Of a stretch of 64,000 bases of DNA, positions 8,256 to 16,709 are shown piece by piece. Both the position numbers and the translations under genes were made by a program. How positions within the stretch are numbered: the first letter of the stretch is position 1; each line of letters begins with the position of its first letter. The notes beneath the pieces were generated by a model. It was not told the origin of the DNA. It saw nothing but the letters and a program-made list of their open reading frames with translations, and searched no databases. The DNA is from an uncultured Prevotella sp. (GTDB lineage Bacteria; Bacteroidota; Bacteroidia; Bacteroidales; Bacteroidaceae), in contig CALUHC010000032.1 in assembly GCA_944320355.1 (NCBI GenBank), forward strand, positions 1 through 64,000, written 5' to 3'.

Positions 8256-10940
8256 ATGAAACTACAGTTCAACTTACAGTACCGAACCACATTCGGAGAA
8301 GTACTGATATTAAACATAGTGGGAGCCGACGGAACGGCTCGCCACGAGCGCCACACAATGGCAACGCTCGACGGCAAGGCTTGGACATACACGCTTTCAA
8401 GGCAAGCCAAGACATCCACTTACATTGATTATTATTACTCCGTGGAGAAGAGCGGCCGCGAAACGCGCCGCGAATGGGAAGCCACGCCCCACCGCCTGGA
8501 ACTGATTGGCACACGCAGCGCCACCTACACGACCTACGACCGGTGGATAGACGTGCCCAAAGAGACACCGGCCTACAGCTCGGCCATGACCGACTGCATA
8601 AACCGGCGCGACCGCCGGCTCAGCGACACGGCCGACTTTGCCAAGATGGTGCGCCTGAAGGTGAGGACAACGCGGCTGCGTCCCGGCGAGAGGCTCGCGC
8701 TGGCAGGAGCCGACCCTTACCTCGGCGGATGGCAAAGACCGTTCGGCGGGGGCATGGCCGAGCACTCGCCAAACGAGTGGGTGGCCAGCATCGATGCCGC
8801 CAGGCTGGCCTCGCGCAGGCCTGAGTTCAAGTTTGTGGCGGTGAGAGACAGCGACGGCGTCATCACCCAATGGGAGCAGGGAGAGAACAGGACGATAGCC
8901 CTGCCCGCCATCTTGGCGGGCGACGTGCTGGTGTATGAGCTTGGCGACGCGCTGTTCGACACGCCCCTGTGGCGCGGGGCAGGCACGGTGGCGCCGCTGT
9001 TCGCGCTCCGCTCGCGCGGCAGCTTCGGCGTAGGCGACCTCGGCGACCTGCGGATGATGACAGACTGGGTGGCCTCCACCGGCCAGCACGCCCTGCAGCT
9101 GCTGCCCGTCAACGACACCACGGCCACGCACACATGGACAGACTCCTATCCGTACAGCGCAATCAGCGTCTACGCCATTCACCCCATGTACACCGACCTG
9201 CGCCAGCTGCCGCCGCTGAAAGACGCCGCCCGCCGCGAGCACTACGAGATGCTGCGCCGCGAGCTGAACGCCCTGCCGCAGGCAGACTACGAGCGCGTGA
9301 ACACGGCCAAGACCGAATATCTGCGCGAGCTGTACGCACAAGAATGGCCGGCGGTGGGCCGACGGGCAACGTTCAAGCGGTTCTTCGAAGCCAACAAGGA
9401 GTGGCTCGTGCCCTACGCCGCCTTCTGCCACTACCGCGACCTGCACGGAACGCCCGACCACACGCGCTGGCCGGGCCACGAACGGCTGTATGACAAGGAA
9501 CGGGCCGACATGGGCAACCCGCTGACCAAGCTCTACAAGACTGTCAGCTTCTGGTATTTCGTGCAATACAACCTTGACAACCAGATGCGTGCCGCACACG
9601 AGCACGCCCGCTCCAGGCGCGTGATTCTGAAAGGAGACATAGCCATCGGCGTGGGCCGCCACAGCGTGGAGACGTGGACCCAGCCGCGATACTTCAACAT
9701 GGACGGGCAGGCCGGAGCGCCGCCCGACGCCTTCGCGGCCTGCGGGCAGAACTGGGGATTCCCCACTTACAACTGGAACGAGATGCTGGCCGACGGCTGC
9801 CGGTGGTGGACCGAACGGCTCGGCAAGATGGCCGAGTACTTCGACGCCTACCGCATAGACCATGTGCTGGGCTTCTTCCGCATCTGGGAGATACCGTCGC
9901 ACGCCGTCAACGGGCTGCTGGGACAGTTCGTGCCGGCCCTCGGCATGACCGTACACGAGATAGCGGCATACGGTCTGCACACCGACCGCGACAGGCTCAC
10001 GCGCCCATACATCACCGACGCCGTGCTCGAAGAGCTGTTCGGCGGACTGGCCGACCGCGCCCGCTCGCAATGCCTCGACGGCCAAGGCGGCTCGTACTCA
10101 CTGAAGCCCGGATACGACACACAGCGCAAGGTGGAGGCAGCCTTCGCCGGAAAGGACAGCGAGGACGACACGGCACTGCGCGACGGACTGTACCGGCTGG
10201 TGGCCAACGTGCTCTTCGTGCCCGACCGCAACGACCCCTCGCGGCTCCACCCCCGCATAGCCGCGCAGACAGAGCCCACCTACGCCGCCCTCACAGACAG
10301 GGAGAAGACAGTGTTCAACCGCCTCTACGACGACTACTACTACCGCCGCCACAACCAGTACTGGTACAACGAGGCAATGCGCAAGCTGCCACGCATGGCC
10401 CAGGCCACGCGGATGCTGATGTGCGCCGAAGACCTCGGCATGGTGCCGGAGTGCGTGCCCTGGGCCATGAAGAAGCTCCACATTCTGAGCCTTGAGATAC
10501 AGTCTATGCCCAAGGACAGCGGCAGACGCTTTGCCGACCTGTCGGGCTATCCTTACCTGTCGGTGTGCACCATATCCACGCACGACACTCCCACCATGCG
10601 CCAATGGTGGGACGAGGACGCAGGGCGCGCCCAGGCATACTTCGCGGACGTGCTCCACCACGACGGCGGCGCGCCCCACCCGCTGCCGGCACAGACGGCC
10701 AGGGACATAGTGGCGCGCCACCTGTCGAGCCGGTCGATGCTCTGCATCATCACCCTGCAGGACTGGCTGGCCACCGACGAGCGGCTGCGCCATCCCGACG
10801 CGGAGGCCGAGCGCATAAACATACCGGCCGAAGCGCACCACTACTGGCGCTACCGTATGCACCTGAACATTGAGGACCTCATGGCCGCCGATGACTTCAA
10901 CGCCTCCATCAGGGACTTGATAGAGGCCGGAGAAAGGTGA
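8256..10940 (+). CDS. malQ: 4-alpha-glucanotransferase (amylomaltase, GH77) with starch-binding modules, 894 aa
   Basis: Transfers alpha-1,4-glucan segments between maltooligosaccharides in cytoplasmic glycogen/starch metabolism. No signal peptide is present. Two N-terminal CBM20-like modules (about residues 1-95 and 125-225; note LAGADPYLGGWQR) precede the GH77 barrel, the long arrangement found in Bacteroidetes and plant DPE2-like enzymes. Catalytic residues are visible: nucleophile Asp535 in AYRIDHVLGFFRIW, acid/base Glu725 in CAEDLGMVP, and the stabilising Asp777 in STHDTPTM. Length agrees with the family (about 890 aa). It stands alone between repeat-filled spacers and has its own candidate promoter at 8216. 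Confidence 0.95.
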   Translation: MKLQFNLQYRTTFGEVLILNIVGADGTARHERHTMATLDGKAWTYTLSRQAKTSTYIDYYYSVEKSGRETRREWEATPHRLELIGTRSATYTTYDRWIDVPKETPAYSSAMTDCINRRDRRLSDTADFAKMVRLKVRTTRLRPGERLALAGADPYLGGWQRPFGGGMAEHSPNEWVASIDAARLASRRPEFKFVAVRDSDGVITQWEQGENRTIALPAILAGDVLVYELGDALFDTPLWRGAGTVAPLFALRSRGSFGVGDLGDLRMMTDWVASTGQHALQLLPVNDTTATHTWTDSYPYSAISVYAIHPMYTDLRQLPPLKDAARREHYEMLRRELNALPQADYERVNTAKTEYLRELYAQEWPAVGRRATFKRFFEANKEWLVPYAAFCHYRDLHGTPDHTRWPGHERLYDKERADMGNPLTKLYKTVSFWYFVQYNLDNQMRAAHEHARSRRVILKGDIAIGVGRHSVETWTQPRYFNMDGQAGAPPDAFAACGQNWGFPTYNWNEMLADGCRWWTERLGKMAEYFDAYRIDHVLGFFRIWEIPSHAVNGLLGQFVPALGMTVHEIAAYGLHTDRDRLTRPYITDAVLEELFGGLADRARSQCLDGQGGSYSLKPGYDTQRKVEAAFAGKDSEDDTALRDGLYRLVANVLFVPDRNDPSRLHPRIAAQTEPTYAALTDREKTVFNRLYDDYYYRRHNQYWYNEAMRKLPRMAQATRMLMCAEDLGMVPECVPWAMKKLHILSLEIQSMPKDSGRRFADLSGYPYLSVCTISTHDTPTMRQWWDEDAGRAQAYFADVLHHDGGAPHPLPAQTARDIVARHLSSRSMLCIITLQDWLATDERLRHPDAEAERINIPAEAHHYWRYRMHLNIEDLMAADDFNASIRDLIEAGER

Positions 10941-10997
10941 GGCGGCACGCCCATGCCTGCTTTTCCATTCTGCCAAAGCTGAATCTTATCCGCCGTT

Positions 10998-11040
10998 CTG
11001 AGCACAACCCGGCAGTTGGCAAAACCAGAACAGCTTCTTA
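10998..11040 (-). repeat. MITE-like element B, degenerate fragment
   Basis: This matches one end of the element at 24698-24804 in reverse orientation (GGCAGTTG, an AT-rich link, then ACAGCTTCT). The rest of the element is not clearly recognisable in 10941-10997. Confidence 0.5.
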
Positions 11041-11085
11041 GATTCCTGCCACGCGCAAGGCCGTCCGTGCCGTCCCTGTAAGTCA

Positions 11086-11207
11086 TTGATAATCAGTGGG
11101 GTTACAAAACGTGCCGTTTTGTAGTGCAAAACGGCACGTTTCATGCTGCGAAACAGCCCGTTTCGGGACGCAAAACGGCACATATTGCGACACGAAACGG
11201 GCGGCTT
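11086..11207 (+). repeat. 22-bp-phased palindrome array 2
   Basis: The leader palindrome TTGATAATCAG (11086-11096) and a 10-nt linker precede units starting at 11107, 11129, 11151, 11173 and 11195. Cores are TGC, GCA, GCC, GCA and GGC. The right arms of the last two units are decayed. The array lies between convergent genes (GH77 and lipoprotein). Nothing else is seen in 10941-11263 except the element B fragment. Confidence 0.9.
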
Positions 11208-11263
11208 TGATTTTTGACACGTTCCCGGGCACGGTCCTTCACGGTTTCCGCCGCTTGGCAACG

Positions 11264-11899
11264 CTACCTGTCCAGATAAGGGAACGAGATGTAATAAGAC
11301 GTGTCCCGACCAGACTCCAGCCTCTCGGAAACCACGCAGTAGTCGACGGTTGTGGTGTCCATGTCCTCGCGCCCATACTGCGTCAGCAGATATCCGGCGC
11401 TGCGCTCTGTATTGTAGCTGCCGTCCTGTCGCGGCTTCAATATGCCTTTGCTCGCATGATTTGCGGGTGTCCCGTTCAGCATCGGGCTGCGGTTGCTATA
11501 CAGCACATACAGATGCGAGCCGAGGTCAACGGCAAAATCATACGCGTCCTGCGTCAGCTCGGGCGCGCCCTTTGGCGAGAAGCGGGCGGCAAGGCCGTAA
11601 ACCTGCCTGCTGCCTTTGGGAAACGTCACGCTCTTAGCCCACGTCTGCCCCTCCACCGTGTCGCGTAGAGTGTTGCCGTCGGCATCGATATATTCAACCA
11701 AAACATCCGCCACCTCACCTATATGCTGGTCGGACAGTTCCAATCGGTAGTCCATCCGGTAGCCCGTTACCACAGGGTCGCTAAAGTCGAGGCCCGGCCC
11801 CGACGGGTCGTCGCTGTCGCCACACGAGGCGAAACCGCCCACGACAACCGCGCAAGCGGCGGCAAGCGTCAACAGATTCTTGTTTTTTCTCATATCCAT
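11264..11899 (-). CDS. Lipoprotein of unknown function, 211 aa
   Basis: I do not recognise a domain. A lipoprotein signal peptide is clear: the basic start MRKNKN, a hydrophobic core, and the lipobox GGFAS-Cys26. It is followed by GDSDDPSG, an acidic tail typical of surface-exported Bacteroidetes lipoproteins. The mature part looks like one or two beta-sandwich domains (alternating hydrophobic strands such as YRMDYRLELS and DVLVEYIDADGN). MRKNKN at 11893 is an equally possible start. The gene has its own -7 element at 11922-11929 and seems monocistronic. Confidence 0.75.
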   Translation of the reverse strand: MDMRKNKNLLTLAAACAVVVGGFASCGDSDDPSGPGLDFSDPVVTGYRMDYRLELSDQHIGEVADVLVEYIDADGNTLRDTVEGQTWAKSVTFPKGSRQVYGLAARFSPKGAPELTQDAYDFAVDLGSHLYVLYSNRSPMLNGTPANHASKGILKPRQDGSYNTERSAGYLLTQYGREDMDTTTVDYCVVSERLESGRDTSYYISFPYLDR

Positions 11900-11921
11900 T
11901 AGCTGTTTGTTTTTGCGCCTG

Positions 11922-11929
11922 CAAAGTTA
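11922..11929 (-). promoter_or_regulatory. -7 promoter element for the lipoprotein gene
   Basis: TAACTTTG on the minus strand, about 23 bp before the first in-frame ATG. Confidence 0.6.
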
Positions 11930-12057
11930 GCCCTTTTTGTCACGGTGGCCAAGTCACACCCCTTTTTTTAGCGCCGCGGAAAGTCTTTTTTATGAATTTA
12001 TTGCACACAAGCCGATGTTTTTAATGCCCAAACGAAACTTCGCACCACCTTTTTTAC

Positions 12058-12065
12058 TAACTTTG
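12058..12065 (+). promoter_or_regulatory. -7 promoter element for the SprT-like gene
   Basis: TAACTTTG, about 75 bp before the chosen ATG at 12140. Confidence 0.6.
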
Positions 12066-12139
12066 CAAAAAATAAATCTGCACGCGTGAAACAGAGGGCA
12101 AGCCCTCTTTCCGCCCGTTTGCAGCATCCTTGCACAGGT

Positions 12140-12775
12140 ATGGAAATAGAATTAGAGTACATAAAGAAACAATTCGGGCTGTTCAACGAAAAGTATTTCG
12201 GAGGCGAACTGCCGGAGCCGGAGTTCACCATCTGCAACGCGCGGACCTACATAGGCCAGTTCAGGCACATCCGCAAGCGCAGATGGATGCTGTCACCGGG
12301 CGAAAGCCACTATTACCTGATAAAGATAAGCCAATACTACAACCTGTCAAAGCGCGAAATCCAGAACGTGCTGCTGCACGAGATGATACACTTCCACATA
12401 TCATTCAAAGGCATACGCGACACCGCCCCGCACGGGGAGGTGTTCCACAAACTCATGGACACACTCAACTCGCGCTACGGATGGGAGATACGCGTAAGCG
12501 CAAAGCACAGCGCCACGAGGCAGGCCGCCGACAGGCAGGACAAGAAACGCCTTGTGCTCGCACTCACAACGACCAACGGCAGGCGCTACCTCACCGTGGT
12601 GAACGGCAACTACAAGGAAAAAATAGAGAAGAAAATAGGCCTGGCCACCAACGTGAAGGCACACCGGTGGTTCTATTCTTCAGACAGATACTTCGACGGA
12701 TTCCCGGCCGTGCGCACACTCAGGGCACGCAAAGTGGACAAAAAGACTTTCGACAAGATGGCAGGCGACAACTGA
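12140..12775 (+). CDS. SprT-like zinc metalloprotein, 211 aa
   Basis: SprT-like domain protein, related to the zinc-dependent proteases of the SprT/Spartan group. The zinc motif HEMIH (His80-Glu81-x-x-His84) sits in NVLLHEMIHFHI, with a further candidate ligand in TAPHGEVFHKLM about 20 residues later. The start MEIELEYIKKQFG was preferred to a GTG 54 nt upstream because it begins the conserved helix. The C-terminal third (residues 135-211) is basic, which would suit nucleic-acid binding as in Spartan, but the substrate of bacterial members is not settled. It is followed 41 bp later by a secreted protein gene that may share its transcript. Confidence 0.8.
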   Translation: MEIELEYIKKQFGLFNEKYFGGELPEPEFTICNARTYIGQFRHIRKRRWMLSPGESHYYLIKISQYYNLSKREIQNVLLHEMIHFHISFKGIRDTAPHGEVFHKLMDTLNSRYGWEIRVSAKHSATRQAADRQDKKRLVLALTTTNGRRYLTVVNGNYKEKIEKKIGLATNVKAHRWFYSSDRYFDGFPAVRTLRARKVDKKTFDKMAGDN

Positions 12776-12816
12776 ACGCCGCGCCACCAAAAGACAAAAC
12801 CAATAGCAAACAACCA

Positions 12817-13287
12817 ATGAAACAACTATTACTCACACTCGCCGCCCTCTACGCCATGGGCGGACAGGCCCAGGACACCAACCGGAAATGGGCCTTGGAA
12901 GAGCCCAAGAGCGGCACGACGGTGCTCATGGGCGACGTCAGCTTCCTGCTCGCATCCGACCGGCAGGACACGTTCACAATAGTATGCAAGGACGGAACAG
13001 TGGTGCCGGGAGCCGAAAGCGTGAACTTCGTGAAAGCCACGCCATCCGGAATAAGCAACACGCAAGCCGCCGGCAGCACGCCGCAACTGGCAATCAGCGC
13101 CACCGAGGGGCTGACGCTGACAGGATGCAAGGCCGGAACGCACGTCAGCATCTATGACGCCGCAGGGCGGCTAAGCCTCGGCGCGACGGCCACAGACGGC
13201 CCACTGCGCATCGACGTGAGCCGGCTCGCGCCGGGCGTCTATGTGCTCAAAGCCGGCGACACGGCCATAAAGTTCATCAAGAAGTAA
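12817..13287 (+). CDS. Small secreted protein with type IX-like C-terminal sorting domain, 156 aa
   Basis: An N-terminal signal peptide (MKQLLLTLAALYAMGGQAQ) is followed by a region of about 70 residues without a recognised fold. The last 65 residues (ISATEGLTLTGC to KFIKK) look like a C-terminal sorting/beta-sandwich tail. VSIYDAAGRL and LAPGVYVLKAGDTAIKFIKK fit the Por/type IX secretion sorting pattern common in Bacteroidetes. Its role is unknown. It lies 15 bp before the GH43 arabinanase gene, whose mature N-terminus resembles part of this protein (both have a SGxxLTF/GDVSFLL-type strand followed by a serine-rich stretch). The two are probably co-expressed for arabinan use. Confidence 0.7.
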   Translation: MKQLLLTLAALYAMGGQAQDTNRKWALEEPKSGTTVLMGDVSFLLASDRQDTFTIVCKDGTVVPGAESVNFVKATPSGISNTQAAGSTPQLAISATEGLTLTGCKAGTHVSIYDAAGRLSLGATATDGPLRIDVSRLAPGVYVLKAGDTAIKFIKK

Positions 13288-13302
13288 AAGGAGGAAGGCA
13301 CA

Positions 13303-15525
13303 ATGAGAGCAAAGACAATGATAATGGCCGCCGCAATGACCTGCTCGGCGGCAGCCGTACACGCACAGTTCGTGGCCGAGAAGACCGACGGAGAGCGCAT
13401 AGCCATAAGCGGAAACAGCCTGACGTTCACCCAGAACGGCGACGCCGACGAGTGGACCGTAGGCGGAACGGACATCAGCGAGCTGCGCTCGCTCACGCTG
13501 ACACCCATTGGCGAGCGGCTCGAAAACTACACCGCGCCCGCCTACGGCGACTACTATCGCGACATATCGGGCTGGGACAGGCGCGACGAATGGAACCTGG
13601 CCAACGTCCACGACCCGTCTGTGGTGAAGGCCGACGACGGATATTACTATATGTACACCACCGACGCGAGCTTCGGCAACGCCCACACAGGCCACGGGCA
13701 CTTCATGTGCCGCCGGTCGAGAGACCTCGTGGAGTGGGAGTTCATGGGCACCACGATGCCGTCGCTGCCCGCATGGGTGGAGCCGAAACTCAACGAGATA
13801 CGCGCAGCCATGGGGCTCGGACCGAGCACGGCCGACTTCACCGACGACACGCAGTTCGGCTTCTGGGCTCCCTGCGTGCGCCGTGTCAGCAAGGGGCTCT
13901 ACCGTATGTACTACGCCATAACCTGCCCCGGGACAATCGACGGCGACGGAACGTGGACCGAGCGCGCATTCATAGGCATGATGGAGACGGCCACACCGGA
14001 CGACGTGGACAGCTGGGAAGACAAGGGATATGTGGTGACCAACGCGTCGGACCGCGGCCTCAACTACAACGTCAAGGCCGACGACTGGGCCAACTGCTAC
14101 TTCAAGTGGAACGCCATAGACCCCTCATACATCATCACGCCCGAGGGTGAGCACTGGCTGATATACGGCTCCTGGCACTCGGGATTCGCCGCCCTGCAAC
14201 TCGACCCGCAGTCGGGCATGCCACTGAAGGAGCAGGGACAGCCGTGGGGAGACGACATTTCGGCCTACGGCCAGCTCGTGAGCACGCGCCAGATGGGCAA
14301 CCGCTGGCAGGCATCAGAGGCTCCCGAGGTGGTGTATCACGACGGTTACTACTATCTCTTCATGGCTTACGACGAGCTGAGCGTGGCGTACAACACGCGG
14401 GTGGTGCGCTCGCGCAACATCACCGGGCCCTACGTGGGCATCGACGGCACCGATGTCACCAACCGCGGGGGCGACGCCTACCCCATACTGACGCACCCCT
14501 ACCGCTTCTCCGAAGGCACAGGGTGGGTCGGAATAAGCCATTGCGCCGTGTTCGACGACGGCAACGGCAACTGGTTCTACGCCTCGCAGGGCCGCCTTCC
14601 GGCCAACACATACAACGACGCTTACAGCAACGCCATAATGATGGGCCACGTGCGCCGCATAGTCTGGACCGAAGACGGCTGGCCGCTCGTGCTGCCCGAA
14701 CGCTACGGGGCGGTGCCTCAGGCCCCGATCAGCGAGGACGAGCTGGTAGGCCAGTGGGAAAACATTGCCCTGAACTACGGCTACCAGCACCAGGACGTGG
14801 CCACGGCGGTGACGCTGCGCGCCGACCACACCGTCAGCGGCGCGCCCTTCGGCGGCAAGGAGTGGAGCTTCGACGCGGCCACAGGCGTGCTCACCGTGGG
14901 CGATGTGAAGCTGTACGTATGCCGCGAGGCCGACTGGGAGACCACGCCGCGCACGGCAACGCTCGTTTATGCGGGCCTTGACGGCAGCCGCACGCTGTGG
15001 GGCAAGAAGTCGCAAGCGCAGACCACATACGGCGCGACGGACAACAGCGACGCTTTCTGGACGTCGTTCTCGCCCTACCTCAACTCCACTTCGGGCAACT
15101 GCACGTTCCACTACTCGTTCACAAACTACACCGACGAGGGCGAGAACTGGAACAACTGGCTCGTGGTCATAACCAATGGCGGCGAGCGCGGAGCGAGCGG
15201 TTACACCGAGTATGCCGTGCTCAGAGCCGACGCCTACGGCTGGGGCACATACGCAACCGACGAGCAACGCGCAGCCGGAATGGCCAGCGACTACGACTGG
15301 GACACCTTCAAGGCCGACATGAACGGCGCGAAGGTTGACCTGACCATAAGCATAAAGGACGGCAAGATGGACATGACGGCACTCACCACAACCACCGCCG
15401 GCAAGACATACACATACACCTATACCGTGAGCGGACTGCCTTCGGGAGCCAAGGGAGCGTTCCTCACAATGGAGAAAGCCCACCTTGTGCTTGACAACAA
15501 CGGTTGCAACGTGACCGACGAATAG
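13303..15525 (+). CDS. GH43 arabinan endo-1,5-alpha-L-arabinosidase-like protein, 740 aa
   Basis: Secreted enzyme expected to cleave alpha-1,5-arabinan from pectin. After the signal peptide (MRAKTMIMAAAMTCSAAAVHAQ) and a short beta segment comes a GH43 five-bladed propeller with all three catalytic residues visible: base Asp104 in VHDPSV, pKa-modulating Asp273 in NAIDPSY, and acid Glu339 in SEAPEVVYHDGYYYLF. A lipocalin-like domain follows (about residues 485-570), then a further beta domain of about 170 residues (570-740) resembling carbohydrate-binding modules. A purine-rich AGGAGG-type sequence just before the ATG is an unusually good ribosome site for this phylum. A second GH43 of the same activity lies at 56429-57409. 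Confidence 0.9.
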   Translation: MRAKTMIMAAAMTCSAAAVHAQFVAEKTDGERIAISGNSLTFTQNGDADEWTVGGTDISELRSLTLTPIGERLENYTAPAYGDYYRDISGWDRRDEWNLANVHDPSVVKADDGYYYMYTTDASFGNAHTGHGHFMCRRSRDLVEWEFMGTTMPSLPAWVEPKLNEIRAAMGLGPSTADFTDDTQFGFWAPCVRRVSKGLYRMYYAITCPGTIDGDGTWTERAFIGMMETATPDDVDSWEDKGYVVTNASDRGLNYNVKADDWANCYFKWNAIDPSYIITPEGEHWLIYGSWHSGFAALQLDPQSGMPLKEQGQPWGDDISAYGQLVSTRQMGNRWQASEAPEVVYHDGYYYLFMAYDELSVAYNTRVVRSRNITGPYVGIDGTDVTNRGGDAYPILTHPYRFSEGTGWVGISHCAVFDDGNGNWFYASQGRLPANTYNDAYSNAIMMGHVRRIVWTEDGWPLVLPERYGAVPQAPISEDELVGQWENIALNYGYQHQDVATAVTLRADHTVSGAPFGGKEWSFDAATGVLTVGDVKLYVCREADWETTPRTATLVYAGLDGSRTLWGKKSQAQTTYGATDNSDAFWTSFSPYLNSTSGNCTFHYSFTNYTDEGENWNNWLVVITNGGERGASGYTEYAVLRADAYGWGTYATDEQRAAGMASDYDWDTFKADMNGAKVDLTISIKDGKMDMTALTTTTAGKTYTYTYTVSGLPSGAKGAFLTMEKAHLVLDNNGCNVTDE

Positions 15526-15657
15526 GCCTGAAGAACCGGCAACAGCACTGTCTGTCAGTCTCAGGGGCAAGGAGCGGGGACACAGATGGGGCTGTGCCGA
15601 AACGCGCTTCAGGCAGCAAGCCACTCTCCCTGAGAAGGGATTACATAACAAAGTTTA

Positions 15658-15747
15658 CTGGAGTTCGGGGCATCGCCCCAGAAGTTAGCGGGAGTTTGCG
15701 GACAAATGGTTTGCCAATGACTTGCAAACCATCGTCCGCGCTCCCGC
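15658..15747. repeat. GTTAACGGGAG-family repeat with strong hairpin
   Basis: A GGGGC-GCCCC palindrome (about 15667-15680) is followed by an interrupted inverted repeat, 15688-15714 with 15724-15747. The arms match in three blocks: GCGGGAG, GCGGAC and ATGGTTTGC. The same family occurs at 52764-52808. The remainder of 15526-16013 shows only the dedA promoter. Confidence 0.7.
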
Positions 15748-15930
15748 CTCTTGTTTCCTGTATCCGTGAAAACATTTGTCCGAACTACTGCAACTACTGA
15801 ACTCCTGAATACAGAACCACTGCCCGCACTCCCGCCTACCGCCCCCAGCACGCTTGAAAAACTACAGCCATTTTAAGTTATATTGAGACATTTTCCACAT
15901 CATTCGGCACATTACTTCAATATATTTCCG

Positions 15931-15938
15931 TAATTTTG
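15931..15938 (+). promoter_or_regulatory. -7 promoter element for dedA/GH30
   Basis: TAATTTTG, about 75 bp before the dedA ATG; no clear -33 element. Confidence 0.5.
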
Positions 15939-16013
15939 CAGACGTAAACGCAAGTCGGCCAGCATCAGGCCGGTTGCCATTGTTTTCTTTATTTCCCTGT
16001 AATACATCACAAA

Positions 16014-16691
16014 ATGGAGTTCATTCAACTAATCATTGACTTCATCCTGCACATAGACCAACACATGATAGAGCTGGTGCAGGACTACCACCAGTGGACT
16101 TACGCCATCCTGTTCGTGATCATCTTCTGCGAGACGGGGCTTGTCGTCACGCCGTTCCTGCCTGGCGACTCGCTGCTGTTCGTGGCCGGCGCCATCACAG
16201 CCCTGCCCGATATGCCGCTCCAGATAGGCTGGCTCGTGCTGATAGTCTTCGCCGCCGCCGTGCTCGGAGACTCGTGCAACTACATGATCGGGCACTTCTT
16301 CGGGCGGAAACTGTTCAGCAATCCCAACTCGAAAGTGTTCAAGCAGGCCTATCTCGACAAGACTCACGCCTTCTTCAGGAAGTATGGCGGCAAGACGATA
16401 ATACTGGCCAGATTCGTGCCAATAGTGCGCACGTTCGCGCCGTTCGTGGCCGGCATGGGCAAGATGCACTACTATTACTTCATGGTCTACAACCTCACGG
16501 GAGCCGCACTGTGGGTATGCCTGTTCTGCTTTGCGGGCTACTTCTTCGGCGAGTTGCCCTTCGTGCAGCAGAACCTGAAGCTGCTCCTGCTGGCCATAAT
16601 CGTCATCTCGGTGCTTCCGGCGGTGATAGAGGTGCTGCGGGCAAAGATGAAGAATGGCGAGCAGGGCGACATTTCACAAACCAACCCATAA
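16014..16691 (+). CDS. DedA-family membrane protein, 225 aa
   Basis: Integral inner-membrane protein of the DedA/VTT family. Members are proposed undecaprenyl-phosphate or phospholipid flippases needed for envelope integrity. Family features seen are an early re-entrant hairpin region [20 protein letters not shown] (residues about 42-61), the amphipathic [13 protein letters not shown] segment, and the conserved [16 protein letters not shown] motif with its essential-type arginine (about residues 132-147). Length matches the family. The GH30 gene starts 18 bp after the stop, so the two are probably one transcript, although no functional link is evident. Confidence 0.92.
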   Translation: MEFIQLIIDFILHIDQHMIELVQDYHQWTYAILFVIIFCETGLVVTPFLPGDSLLFVAGAITALPDMPLQIGWLVLIVFAAAVLGDSCNYMIGHFFGRKLFSNPNSKVFKQAYLDKTHAFFRKYGGKTIILARFVPIVRTFAPFVAGMGKMHYYYFMVYNLTGAALWVCLFCFAGYFFGELPFVQQNLKLLLLAIIVISVLPAVIEVLRAKMKNGEQGDISQTNP

Positions 16692-16709
16692 CCACACAGG
16701 CACAACTTT

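Noticed and set aside
8397..10085. 562-aa minus-strand open frame
   Set aside because: It is antisense to malQ and has no protein motif.
11096..11668. 190-aa plus-strand open frame
   Set aside because: Its start is translated array DNA and the rest is antisense to the lipoprotein gene.
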